Shown: in pieces, positions 43,576 to 53,172 of the stretch
Numbering within the stretch: the stretch's first letter is position 1
How the letters are laid out: each line of letters begins with the position of its first letter
NCBI GenBank assembly: GCA_035999365.1
Contig: DASYGT010000050.1
Coordinates: 186,001-250,000, forward strand
DNA from: DASYGT01 sp035999365
GTDB lineage: Bacteria; Actinomycetota; Actinomycetes; Mycobacteriales; Jatrophihabitantaceae
DNA: 64,000 bases
Reading direction: 5' to 3'
Program-made: the position numbers and the translations under genes
Notes under the pieces: generated by a model
The model's database searches: none
What the model saw: only the letters and a program-made list of their open reading frames with translations
Told to the model about the DNA's origin: nothing

Positions 43576-44474
43576 CCGACACCCTGCCCACGAACGCCGA
43601 GGCCGGACGCCAGAACTTCCGGACCTCGGTGATCAATCTCGACAGGCCCGGCGATCCCTCGGTGTTCGGCGAGCGGGTCCGTGCCGATGCAGCCGAGCTG
43701 ATCTCGCGTTACCCCGCTGGGCGCAGCCGCTCGGCGTTGCTGCCGATGCTGCATCTCGTGCAGTCCGAGCAGGGTTACGTCAGCCCGGACGGCATCGCGT
43801 TCTGCGCCGACCAACTCGGCCTCACCAAGGCCCAGGTGGCCGCCGTCGCCACCTTTTACACGATGTACAAGCGCAAGCCCACCGGTGAGTACCTCGTGAG
43901 CGTCTGCACGAACACGCTGTGCGGCATGCTCGGTGGCGACGAGATCTTCGCGGGCCTGCGCGAGACCCTTGGCGTGGGCGACAACGAGACGACGGCCGAC
44001 GGTTCGATCACCCTTGAGCATGCCGAGTGCCTCGCTGCCTGCGACTACGCACCGGTGGTCACGGTGAACTACGAGTTCTTCGACAACCAGACGCCGGATT
44101 CAGCGCGGCGGATCGTCGCCGCGCTGCGTGACGGCGAGCGTCCGTCGCCGACTCGAGGCGCACCGATCTGCAGTTTCAAGCAGATCGAGCGGCAGATCGC
44201 GGGGTTCTTCGGCGACGACGCATTCGCCCCCGAGTCGAACAGCAGCGGCGTTCCCACCGAGGTCGGCGTGAAGCTCGCCGTCGAGCGGGGGGAGTCGGCA
44301 CCGTCCTACGCGGCGCGCAGCAGTGCCCCGTCGAGTGCAGAGCCACAGCGTGCAGCACCGAAGCGAGCCGCCAGGCGGCAGACCAGCGCGCACGACGCCC
44401 CGCTCACGACCTCAGCGCAGGCCGGCAAGCAGGACGCCGACGCCGACCTCTCGAACAACGGCAAGGAGGGCTGA
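43572..44474 (+). CDS. nuoE: NADH-quinone oxidoreductase subunit E, long C-terminal tail
   Basis: 300-residue subunit with the thioredoxin-like domain holding cluster N1a: SVCTNTLC and AECLAACDYAP supply the four Cys (about residues 114, 119, 155, 159). The domain is complete by about residue 200. The remaining ~100 residues are a Ser/Ala/Arg-rich low-complexity tail, longer than in M. tuberculosis NuoE (about 250, recalled) and far longer than in E. coli. ATG 43572 overlaps the nuoD stop. Confidence 0.95.
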   Translation: MTDTLPTNAEAGRQNFRTSVINLDRPGDPSVFGERVRADAAELISRYPAGRSRSALLPMLHLVQSEQGYVSPDGIAFCADQLGLTKAQVAAVATFYTMYKRKPTGEYLVSVCTNTLCGMLGGDEIFAGLRETLGVGDNETTADGSITLEHAECLAACDYAPVVTVNYEFFDNQTPDSARRIVAALRDGERPSPTRGAPICSFKQIERQIAGFFGDDAFAPESNSSGVPTEVGVKLAVERGESAPSYAARSSAPSSAEPQRAAPKRAARRQTSAHDAPLTTSAQAGKQDADADLSNNGKEG

Positions 44475-44477
44475 ACG

Positions 44478-45779
44478 GTGCCGCTGACCCCGGTCCTCAC
44501 CAAGCGATTCGGCACCGACCAGCCATGGAAGATCGAGAACTACGAGCGACTCGACGGCTACTCCGGCCTTCGCCAAGCGCTCACGATGGCGCCCGACGAT
44601 CTGATCACGCTGATCAAGGACTCGAACCTGCGCGGCCGCGGCGGTGCTGGCTTCCCGACCGGCATGAAGTGGCAGTTCATTCCCCAAGGCGACGGCAAGC
44701 CGCATTACGTCGTCGTGAACGCAGACGAGGGTGAGCCCGGCACATGTCGGGACCTGCCGCTGATGATGAACGATCCGCACGCGATGATCGAGGGGATCAT
44801 CATCGCCTGCTACGCCGTTCGGGCCGAGCGTGCCTTCGTCTATATCCGCGGCGAGGCCGTACACGCCATCCGTCGGGTGAACTCCGCGGTTGAGCAGGCA
44901 CGCGCCAAGGGCTACCTCGGCTCCAACGTCCTCGATTCCGGATTCGCGTGTGACATCACCGTGCATGCCGGGGCGGGTGCCTACATCTGCGGCGAAGAGA
45001 CAGCGCTGCTCGATTCGCTCGAAGGCCGGCGCGGCCAGCCCCGCCTCAAGCCGCCATTCCCGGCAACGAACGGTCTGTACGACGCGCCGACCGTGGTGAA
45101 CAACGTCGGCACCCTGGCGAGCGTGCCGTACATCGTTCTGGGCGGCTCGGACTGGTTCAAGGAGATGGGGCCGGAGGGATCGCCCGGACCGTGCATGTAC
45201 TCGCTGTCCGGACGCGTGAAGAACCCAGGCCAGTACGAGGCCCCGATGGGCACGACGCTGCGCGAACTGCTCGACCTGGCGGGCGGTATGAGCCGTGGCA
45301 AGGAGCTCAAGTTCTGGACGCCCGGCGGGTCGTCCACGCCGATGTTCACCCGCGATCACCTCGACACGCCGCTCGACTTCGACGCTGCGGTCAAAGCCGG
45401 GTCGATGAACGGGACGTCCGCAGTCATGGTCTTCGACGAGGACGACTGCGTCGTGCGTGCCGTGCGCAAGTGGAGCGAGTTCTACGAGCACGAGTCCTGC
45501 GGCAAGTGCACGCCGTGCCGTGAGGGCACTTACTGGTACGTCGGCATCTATGAGCGGCTCGAGGCCGGCCACGGCACCGCAGAGGATCTGGACACCTTGC
45601 TCGACCTGTCCGACAACATTCTCGGCCGGTCGTTCTGCGCCTTGGGCGACGGCGCCACCAGCCCGGTGTCCTCGTCGATCCAGCACTTCCGCGACGAGTA
45701 CCTGGCACACGTCGACGGACGTGGCTGCCCGTTCGCGCCCTCGACGAGCGGCGCCCGCACTTTGGCAGGGGTGCACTGA
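44478..45779 (+). CDS. nuoF: NADH-quinone oxidoreductase subunit F
   Basis: 433-residue catalytic subunit that oxidises NADH with FMN. NADH/FMN site: GRGGAGFPTGMKW and NADEGEPGTCRD, then GAGAYICGEETAL. Cluster N3 ligands are ESCGKCTPCREG and the Cys of SFCALGDG. The stop overlaps the nuoG ATG. Confidence 0.97.
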   Translation: MPLTPVLTKRFGTDQPWKIENYERLDGYSGLRQALTMAPDDLITLIKDSNLRGRGGAGFPTGMKWQFIPQGDGKPHYVVVNADEGEPGTCRDLPLMMNDPHAMIEGIIIACYAVRAERAFVYIRGEAVHAIRRVNSAVEQARAKGYLGSNVLDSGFACDITVHAGAGAYICGEETALLDSLEGRRGQPRLKPPFPATNGLYDAPTVVNNVGTLASVPYIVLGGSDWFKEMGPEGSPGPCMYSLSGRVKNPGQYEAPMGTTLRELLDLAGGMSRGKELKFWTPGGSSTPMFTRDHLDTPLDFDAAVKAGSMNGTSAVMVFDEDDCVVRAVRKWSEFYEHESCGKCTPCREGTYWYVGIYERLEAGHGTAEDLDTLLDLSDNILGRSFCALGDGATSPVSSSIQHFRDEYLAHVDGRGCPFAPSTSGARTLAGVH

Positions 45780-48226
45780 TGACGGCCACCGTGGATCCCG
45801 CTGCGAAGGAGGACCTCGTCACCGTCACGATTGACGGCATCGAGACCTCCGTGCCGAAGGGCACGCTGATCATCCGCGCCGCCGAGCAGCTGGGCATCGC
45901 AATCCCGCGGTTCTGCGATCATCCGCTGCTCGAGCCCGCCGGTGCCTGCCGGCAGTGCCTCATCGAGGTCACCGACATGGGCAACGGTCGGGGGATGCCC
46001 AAGCCGGCGGCATCGTGCACGACCACGGTGATGCCGGGGATGGTCGTCAAGACGCAGCTCACCTCGGTCGTCGCCGACAAGGCGCAGCAGGGCGTGATGG
46101 AAATGCTGCTCATCAACCATCCACTGGACTGCCCGGTCTGCGACAAGGGCGGCGAATGCCCGCTGCAGAACCAGGCGATGAGCAACGGCCGCGCCGTGTC
46201 GCGTTTCCACGAGCCGAAGCGCACCTTCCCGAAGCCGATCGCGATCTCCTCCAATGTGCTGCTCGACCGTGAACGGTGCGTTCTGTGCCAGCGGTGCACA
46301 CGCTTCTCCGAGCAGATCGCGGGTGACCCGTTCATCGACTTGCTCGAACGCGGCCCGCAGCAGCAGATCGGCACCTCCAGCGAGGTGCCGTTCCAGTCGT
46401 ACTTCTCGGGCAACACCGTGCAGATCTGTCCGGTCGGTGCCCTCACCGGAGCCTCGTACCGCTTCCGTGCGCGCCCGTTCGACCTCATGTCCACGGACTC
46501 GGTGTGTGAACACTGCTCGTCGGGCTGCTCGCTGCGCTCGGACTGGCGCCGCAGCAAGGTCACCCGCCGACTGTCGGGCGACGATCCCGAGGTCAACGAG
46601 GAGTGGAACTGCGACAAGGGTCGCTGGGCGTTCCAGTACGCCACGCTGTCCGACCGCCTCACCACACCGCTGGTCCGCGACGACGCCGGCCGGCTCGTCG
46701 AGGCCAGCTGGCCGGATGCGCTGTCGCGTGCGGCCGCCGGGCTTCGTGAAGCCGTCGACCGCGGCGGGGTCGGTGTGCTGCCCGGGGGGCGGCTGACCGA
46801 AGAGGACGCCTACGGCTACGCCAAATTTGCCCGCGTCGCCCTCGGCACCAATGACATCGACTACCGGTCGCGGCCCGGCAGCGCCGAGGAGCTGGCGTTC
46901 CTGGCCTCGCGCGTCGCGGGCGTGACGCCGCAGCACGTCTCCTACGCCTCGCTCGAGGCCGCGCCGGCCGTGCTGCTCGTCGGCTTCGAACCCGAGGACG
47001 AGTCACCGATCGTCTTCCTGCGGATGCGCAAGTCGACGCGCGCCGGCCGGATGGCGGTCTGGTCGATCGCGCCGTACGCATCGCTCGGATCCACAAAGCT
47101 GGACGCCAGGCTGATCCAGGCGCTGCCTGGCGGCGAGGCGTCCGTGCTGGGCGCGCTCGATGCTGCCGTCATCGATGCACTCGGCAAGTCGGGCGCCGTC
47201 ATCCTCGTCGGCGAGCGTCTCGCCACGTCGCCCGGCGCGCTTACCGCGTCGGTTCAGCTCGCCGATCGCACCGGAGCCGCCCTCGCCTGGGTGCCCCGGC
47301 GGGCGGGCGAGCGCGGCGCGATCGACGCCGGCGCGCTGCCCAACCTGCTTCCGGGCGCACGGCCGGTTTCCGACGCCTCAGCCCGCGGCGAGGTCGAGCG
47401 GGTCTGGGGTACGACCCTCCCGGATGCGGCAGGACGCGACGCCGACGCCATCCTGGCGGCGGCCGCCGACGGCGCGCTTGCCGCCCTGGTTGTCGGTGGC
47501 GTCGAGCCCGCTGACTTCGCCGACCCAGCGCTGGCGGCCCGGGCCTTCGAACGGGCCGGGTTCATCGTGAGCTTGGAAGTGCGACGCAGCGCCGTCACGA
47601 CGCATGCCGACGTGGTGCTGCCCGTTGCCCCCGCTGCCGAGAAGGCCGGCCGGTACGTCACCTGGGAAGGGCGCCGCCGCCCGTTCGACCTCACGATCAC
47701 CAACGCGGGAGCGATGTCCGATGCGCGGGTGCTCACCGCACTGGCCGAGGAGCTCGACGTCGACCTGGGGCTGCCGTCGATCCAGATCGCACGGGCCGAG
47801 TTGATGGCGTTGTCGGCGACGGGTGCACGATCTGCCGCACCGACAGTGGCGGCCGCGCCGGTCAGCGTGCCACCGGCCGGCTCAGCATTGCTCGCGACCT
47901 GGCCGGAACTCATCGATGCCGGTCGTATGCAGGACGGCGACGAACATCTCGCCGGCACCGGACGTCCAGCTCGAGCCGTCATGAGCGCGTCGACGGCCGC
48001 CGAGGTCGGTGTCGGCGCCGGAGCCAACGTCGCGCTCGCCAACGATCGCGGTGTGATGGTCTTTCCCGTCGTCATCGAGGACATGCCCGACCGCGTCGTG
48101 TGGGTACCCACCAACGCCCGCGATCGGGCTGTGCGAGCGACCCTGGCCGCAGGCCCCGGATCAGTCGTGCGATTGTCGGTCTCGGACGCACCGCCCGTCG
48201 TCGGCATCGCCGGAGGTGGATCGTGA
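45779..48226 (+). CDS. nuoG: NADH-quinone oxidoreductase subunit G
   Basis: 815-residue subunit that wires electrons through several Fe-S clusters. The N-terminal 2Fe-2S (CDHPLLEPAGACRQC) is followed by the Cys of CPVCDKGGECPLQ. Two 4Fe-4S motifs follow (CVLCQRCTRF and the ICPVGAL Cys). CEHCSSGC binds the N7-type cluster lost in some lineages. The C-terminal ~550 residues are a molybdopterin-oxidoreductase-like domain, not expected to bind Mo. The stop overlaps nuoH (GTGA). Confidence 0.96.
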   Translation: MTATVDPAAKEDLVTVTIDGIETSVPKGTLIIRAAEQLGIAIPRFCDHPLLEPAGACRQCLIEVTDMGNGRGMPKPAASCTTTVMPGMVVKTQLTSVVADKAQQGVMEMLLINHPLDCPVCDKGGECPLQNQAMSNGRAVSRFHEPKRTFPKPIAISSNVLLDRERCVLCQRCTRFSEQIAGDPFIDLLERGPQQQIGTSSEVPFQSYFSGNTVQICPVGALTGASYRFRARPFDLMSTDSVCEHCSSGCSLRSDWRRSKVTRRLSGDDPEVNEEWNCDKGRWAFQYATLSDRLTTPLVRDDAGRLVEASWPDALSRAAAGLREAVDRGGVGVLPGGRLTEEDAYGYAKFARVALGTNDIDYRSRPGSAEELAFLASRVAGVTPQHVSYASLEAAPAVLLVGFEPEDESPIVFLRMRKSTRAGRMAVWSIAPYASLGSTKLDARLIQALPGGEASVLGALDAAVIDALGKSGAVILVGERLATSPGALTASVQLADRTGAALAWVPRRAGERGAIDAGALPNLLPGARPVSDASARGEVERVWGTTLPDAAGRDADAILAAAADGALAALVVGGVEPADFADPALAARAFERAGFIVSLEVRRSAVTTHADVVLPVAPAAEKAGRYVTWEGRRRPFDLTITNAGAMSDARVLTALAEELDVDLGLPSIQIARAELMALSATGARSAAPTVAAAPVSVPPAGSALLATWPELIDAGRMQDGDEHLAGTGRPARAVMSASTAAEVGVGAGANVALANDRGVMVFPVVIEDMPDRVVWVPTNARDRAVRATLAAGPGSVVRLSVSDAPPVVGIAGGGS

Positions 48227-49539
48227 GCCCGATCGAAGCCGCGAGTCAGAATCTTCCGGGCTTCGGCGACCAGCCCATCTGGCTGACGCTGATCAAGGTC
48301 GTAGCTGTCTTCGCGTTCCTCGTCGTGATGACACTCTTCTCGATCGTCTTCGAGCGCAAGGTCGTCGGACGGATGCAGAACCGCATCGGACCGAACCGCG
48401 TGGGGCCGTGGGGCACGCTGCAGTCACTCGCCGACGGCATCAAACTTGCCTTCAAGGAAGAGATCATCCCGGCTCTCGCCGACAAGCCGATCTACTTCCT
48501 CGCTCCGATCCTGTCTGCCACGCCGGCTTTCGTGGCCTTCGCCGTGATCCCGTTCGGACCGCAGGTCTCGATCTTCGGTCACCGCACTGCGCTGCAACTC
48601 ACCGACCTACCGGTGGGCGTGCTCGTGGTGTTCGCCTGCTCTGCGCTCGGCGTGTACGGCATCGTGCTCTCGGGCTGGGCATCCGGATCGACCTATCCGC
48701 TTCTCGGTGGTCTCCGTTCGGCCGCGCAGATGATCTCGTATGAGGTCGCGATGGGGCTGTCGATGGTCGCGGTGTTCCTGTTCGCCGACACGATGTCGAC
48801 GTCCGGCATCGTCGCCGGCCAGCGGCACATCTGGAACATCATCCCGCTGTTCGTGTCGTTCTGCATCTACGCCATTGCGGTTGTCGGCGAGACGAACCGC
48901 GCCCCGTTCGACCTCCCCGAGGCCGAGTCAGAGTTGGTCGGTGGCTTCCACACCGAGTACTCCTCGTTCAAGTTCGCGATGTTCTTCCTCGCCGAGTACA
49001 TCAACATGGTCACCGTGTCAGCGTTGGCCACGACGCTGTTCCTCGGCGGCTGGCGGGCGCCATGGCCGCTGTCGATCTGGCATGGCGCGAACGCCGGATG
49101 GTGGCCGTTCCTGTGGTTCGTCGCCAAGGTTGTGCTGTGCATCTTCGTCTTCGTCTGGCTGCGTGGAACCCTGCCCCGGCTGCGTTACGACCAGTTCATG
49201 CATTTCGGGTGGAAGACGCTCATTCCGATCAACCTGGTGTGGATCCTCGCCGTGACGTCGATTCACGTGTTGAAGGACCGCGGTTGGCCGTCGTGGAAGG
49301 CAACAGGGGTGCCGCTCGCGATCGTGCTGCTCGTCGTTGTCGTCCCCGCCTTGATGGTGTGGGACAGCGCCACGAGCCGACGCGTCGCTGAGAGATACGA
49401 GGACGACGAGGAAGAGGCCGCGCTACCGCCGGCCTTCCCCACACCCCCGATGGACCTGGTTGTGCCCACGCCGAAGCGGCTCGCCTCGGCGGCTGCGCGC
49501 TCGTCGGAACTGCCGAAGGGAAAGGACACCGATGGCTGA
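48223..49539 (+). CDS. nuoH: NADH-quinone oxidoreductase subunit H
   Basis: 438-residue membrane subunit linking the peripheral arm to the proton channels and lining the quinone tunnel. ERKVVGRMQNRIGPNRVGPWG and GETNRAPFDLPEAESELVGGFHTEYS are the conserved cytoplasmic loops. Eight helices plus a hydrophilic C-terminal tail of about 60 residues (EDDEEEAALPPAF onward), an actinobacterial feature. GTG 48223 has GGAGG 7 bases upstream. Confidence 0.96.
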   Translation: MSPIEAASQNLPGFGDQPIWLTLIKVVAVFAFLVVMTLFSIVFERKVVGRMQNRIGPNRVGPWGTLQSLADGIKLAFKEEIIPALADKPIYFLAPILSATPAFVAFAVIPFGPQVSIFGHRTALQLTDLPVGVLVVFACSALGVYGIVLSGWASGSTYPLLGGLRSAAQMISYEVAMGLSMVAVFLFADTMSTSGIVAGQRHIWNIIPLFVSFCIYAIAVVGETNRAPFDLPEAESELVGGFHTEYSSFKFAMFFLAEYINMVTVSALATTLFLGGWRAPWPLSIWHGANAGWWPFLWFVAKVVLCIFVFVWLRGTLPRLRYDQFMHFGWKTLIPINLVWILAVTSIHVLKDRGWPSWKATGVPLAIVLLVVVVPALMVWDSATSRRVAERYEDDEEEAALPPAFPTPPMDLVVPTPKRLASAAARSSELPKGKDTDG

Positions 49540-50161
49540 CGAGACGATCGCTGCCAACGAGCCCACCGGCAGTGCACTGGGCTTCGCCAAGGGCTTCGGG
49601 CTCACCTTCTCGACGATGTTCAAGAAGGTGTTCACCTACCAATACCCCTTCGAGTACCACGACACCGCGCCGCGCTACCACGGCAGGCACGTGCTCAACC
49701 GGCACCCGGACGGGCTGGAGAAGTGTGTCGGCTGCGAGCTGTGCGCGTGGGCCTGCCCAGCCGACGCCATCTACGTCGAGGGCGGCGACAACACCGATAC
49801 CGAGCGCTACTCGCCGGGTGAGCGGTACGGCGCGGTGTATCAGATCAACTACCTGCGTTGCATCTTCTGCGGGCTCTGCATCGAAGCCTGCCCCACCCGC
49901 TCGCTGACGATGAGCAACGAGTACGAACTCGCACTCGACAACCGCCAGGACCTGATCTACACGAAGGAGCAACTGATGGCGCCGTTGCTCCCCGGCATGG
50001 AGGCGCCGCCACACCCGATGCGGCTGGGCGACGACGAGAAGGACTACTACACGGTGAAGTCGCAGGCGCCGCTGCAGAAGGGCGAGCCGCAAAGCACCGC
50101 GAACATCGCCGGACGGCCGATCACCGGCAAGGCGATCGAGGTCGGAAGGCATCACAGATGA
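49532..50161 (+). CDS. nuoI: NADH-quinone oxidoreductase subunit I
   Basis: 209-residue ferredoxin-like subunit with clusters N6a and N6b. The Cys sets are 65/68/71/75 (CVGCELCAWAC) and 110/113/116/120 (CIFCGLCIEAC), each completed by the Cys of the opposite motif pattern (CP). The tail after residue 130 is the usual actinobacterial extension. ATG 49532 overlaps nuoH by 8 bases. Confidence 0.97.
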   Translation: MADETIAANEPTGSALGFAKGFGLTFSTMFKKVFTYQYPFEYHDTAPRYHGRHVLNRHPDGLEKCVGCELCAWACPADAIYVEGGDNTDTERYSPGERYGAVYQINYLRCIFCGLCIEACPTRSLTMSNEYELALDNRQDLIYTKEQLMAPLLPGMEAPPHPMRLGDDEKDYYTVKSQAPLQKGEPQSTANIAGRPITGKAIEVGRHHR

Positions 50162-50927
50162 GCGCCCTCCTCGCAGCAGGACAGTTGCACAACGGGCAGG
50201 TGCCGTTGGGCGAGGCGATCGCGTTCTGGATCCTCGGGCCGGTCTCACTCGCCGGCGCCATCGGCATGGTGCTGCTGCGCAATGCCGTGCATTCGGCCCT
50301 GTCGCTCGTGGCGACAATGGGATCGCTCGGGATGTTCTACCTGATCGAGCAGGGTCCATTCCTCGGCCTCGTGCAGATCATCGTCTACACCGGCGCGATC
50401 ATGATCTTGTTCCTGTTCGTGCTGATGCTGGTCGGCCGCGACGCGTCCGACTCGCTTATCGAGACGCTGCGCGGCCAACGCTGGGCAGCGGCCCTGTTCG
50501 GCATCGGCTTCGCGTTGCTCGTGGCCGTCTCGGTCGGGCGGGCGTTCCGCGGTTCGAAGCCGGCGAACCTCGACGCCGCGAATGCGAACGGACAGAACGT
50601 CAACAACATCGCGCAACTGCTCTTCGGCAAATACCTGTTCGCCTTCGAACTCACGTCGGCCCTGCTGATCGTGGCGGCGGTCGGGGCGATGATCCTGGCC
50701 CACGTCGAGCGGGAGGGACCGCGCCGAACGCAGAAGGCGATTGCCCGCGAGCGGATCCGCTCTGGGCGCCCGCAGCCGCTGCCCGGGCCCGGTGTGCTTT
50801 CCTCGGGCAACGCGATCGGAACCCCTGCGTTGCTGCCCGACGGGTCGATCTCCACCGAGTCGGTCATGGCATCGACGCCGGGCGGGATCAGTCTTCCGCT
50901 CGAACTCCCTCCTTCGGAGGACATTCG

Positions 50928-50931
<4 letters not shown>
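50158..50931 (+). CDS. nuoJ: NADH-quinone oxidoreductase subunit J
   Basis: 257-residue membrane subunit with five helices. VQIIVYTGAIMILFLFVLML contains the pi-bulge region in helix 3. The last 60 residues are a hydrophilic tail, Arg/Pro- then Gly/Ser-rich. ATG 50158 overlaps the nuoI stop, and the stop overlaps nuoK. Confidence 0.96.
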
Positions 50932-51227
<296 letters not shown>

Positions 51228-51236
51228 GGTGCAGAC

Positions 51237-53135
51237 GTGACGACCGCTCATGGGGTGCAGTCGATTGCCTGGCTGCTCGTAGCGCTGCCGCTGCTGTCGT
51301 CGGCGGTCCTGCTCTGCGTCGGCAAGCGCGGCAACAAGTGGGGCCCGTACCTCGGCGCCGCGGTGCCAGTAGTCCTCTTCGTGTACGCCGTGATCCTCTT
51401 CTTCTCCGTCAAGGGGCAGAGCAACCGGGAGATCAACCTGCATCTGTACTCGTGGATCGCGGTCGGCAGCTTCAAGATCGATGCCGGCATGCTGCTCGAT
51501 CCGCTCTCATTGGTGTTCGTGCTGCTCATCACCGGCGTGGGCTCTCTCATCCACATCTACGCCGTGGGGTACATGGCGCACGACGACGGTCGTCGGCGGT
51601 TCTTCGGCTACTTCAACTTCTTCGTCGCGGTCATGCTGCTGCTGGTGCTCGCCAACAACTACCTGGCGCTCTACGTCGGGTGGGAAGGTGTCGGTGTCGC
51701 GTCGTACCTGCTGATCTCCTACCACTACGACCGTCCGATCGCTGCGACCGCCGGAAACAAGGCCTTCTTCGCCAACCGCGTAGGTGATGTCGGGCTGTCT
51801 GTCGCGATCATGCTGATGTTCGCCTACTTCGGCAGCACCTCCTACACCGACCTCCTCTTCGGCAACGTGCACTACACCAAGGGTGTCGCGGCTGCCATCG
51901 GCTTGATGCTGTTGCTCGGCGCCTGCGGAAAGTCCGGCCAGTTCCCACTGCAGACGTGGCTTCCGGACGCGATGGAGGGCCCGACGCCGGTGTCGGCGCT
52001 CATCCACGCCGCCACCATGGTGACGGCCGGTGTGTACCTCATCGCGCGGTCTGCAGCCATCTTCAACGAATCGCAGGCGGCCCGCACCGCCGTCGTGGTC
52101 GTCGGCGCCGTCACCCTCTTGTACGGCTGCATCTGTGGCTGTGGCCAGGACGACCTGAAACGTGTGCTCGCCTACTCGACCGTGAGCCAGATCGGGTACA
52201 TGTTCCTCGCCGTCGGTCTGGGCAAGGGCGTATACGCGATCGGCATCATCCATCTGCTCGGCCACGGTTTCTTCAAGGCCGCGTTGTTCCTGTCGGCCGG
52301 CTCGGTCATGCACGCGATGAACGACAGGATCGACATGCGCCGCTTCGGTGGGCTCGCCAGGGTCATGCCCATCACCTACGGCGTCTTCGTCTGCGGCTTC
52401 CTGGCGATCATCGGCTTCCCGCTGGCAACCGGATTCTGGACCAAGGACAAGATCATCGAAGCAGCGCTCGACAAGGGCGGCACTTCCGGCTGGGTGCTCG
52501 GCATCGTCGCTCTGGCCGGCGCCGGGCTGACGGCGTTCTACATGACGCGCGCTCTCGTGATGACGTTCCACGGTGAGCGGCGTTGGGAGGACGACGTGCA
52601 CCCGCACGAGGCACCGCGGTCGATGACCTTCCCGATGATCGCGCTCGGGGCTCTGTCGCTCGTCGGCGGCTACGTGCTGATCTTCGGCGGTGGCGTGCAG
52701 CACTGGCTCACACCGTCCGTCGGCCCGGGAATCGAGGAGGGTGTGCACACCGTGGCGCCCGTCGTGCTGTCGATCTTGACCCTCGTCGTCGTCGCGCTCG
52801 GGATACTCGGCGGCTGGGTCGCCTTCGGACGACGACCCGTCCCCGTCGAGCAGCCGGTCGGTTCGCTCGTGACCGTCGCGACGCGGCGCAACCTGTTCGC
52901 CGACGCCTTCAACGAAGCCGTGCTCATGCGGCCTGGACAGTGGATGAGCCGCGCTTTGGTGTATTTCGACAACCGCGGCGTCGACGGTGCTGTCAACGGT
53001 CTGGGGGCGGCGTTCGGCGGCGGGTCGGCGCGGTTGCGCCGCACGCAGACGGGCTTCGTCCGCAGCTATGCCCTCTCGATGCTCGGCGGCACGGTCGCTG
53101 TCGTCGCCGTGCTGCTCGCGGTGAGGTTCCAATGA
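51237..53135 (+). CDS. nuoL: NADH-quinone oxidoreductase subunit L
   Basis: 632-residue antiporter-like subunit, the distal proton pump of the membrane arm. Key motifs: LYVGWEGVGVASYLLI (conserved Glu), LQTWLPDAMEGPTPVSALIHAATMV with the pumping His/Lys region, and the long C-terminal lateral helix before the last transmembrane helix (about 560-630). GTG 51237 follows nuoK by 9 bases. Confidence 0.97.
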   Translation: MTTAHGVQSIAWLLVALPLLSSAVLLCVGKRGNKWGPYLGAAVPVVLFVYAVILFFSVKGQSNREINLHLYSWIAVGSFKIDAGMLLDPLSLVFVLLITGVGSLIHIYAVGYMAHDDGRRRFFGYFNFFVAVMLLLVLANNYLALYVGWEGVGVASYLLISYHYDRPIAATAGNKAFFANRVGDVGLSVAIMLMFAYFGSTSYTDLLFGNVHYTKGVAAAIGLMLLLGACGKSGQFPLQTWLPDAMEGPTPVSALIHAATMVTAGVYLIARSAAIFNESQAARTAVVVVGAVTLLYGCICGCGQDDLKRVLAYSTVSQIGYMFLAVGLGKGVYAIGIIHLLGHGFFKAALFLSAGSVMHAMNDRIDMRRFGGLARVMPITYGVFVCGFLAIIGFPLATGFWTKDKIIEAALDKGGTSGWVLGIVALAGAGLTAFYMTRALVMTFHGERRWEDDVHPHEAPRSMTFPMIALGALSLVGGYVLIFGGGVQHWLTPSVGPGIEEGVHTVAPVVLSILTLVVVALGILGGWVAFGRRPVPVEQPVGSLVTVATRRNLFADAFNEAVLMRPGQWMSRALVYFDNRGVDGAVNGLGAAFGGGSARLRRTQTGFVRSYALSMLGGTVAVVAVLLAVRFQ

Positions 53136-53172
53136 GCCGGTCTGACAGCAGCGTGAGTGGCCGGGTGACGAC

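Noticed and set aside
51507..53132. A 541-codon minus-strand frame opposite nuoL
   Set aside because: Antisense shadow of nuoL; low-complexity composition.
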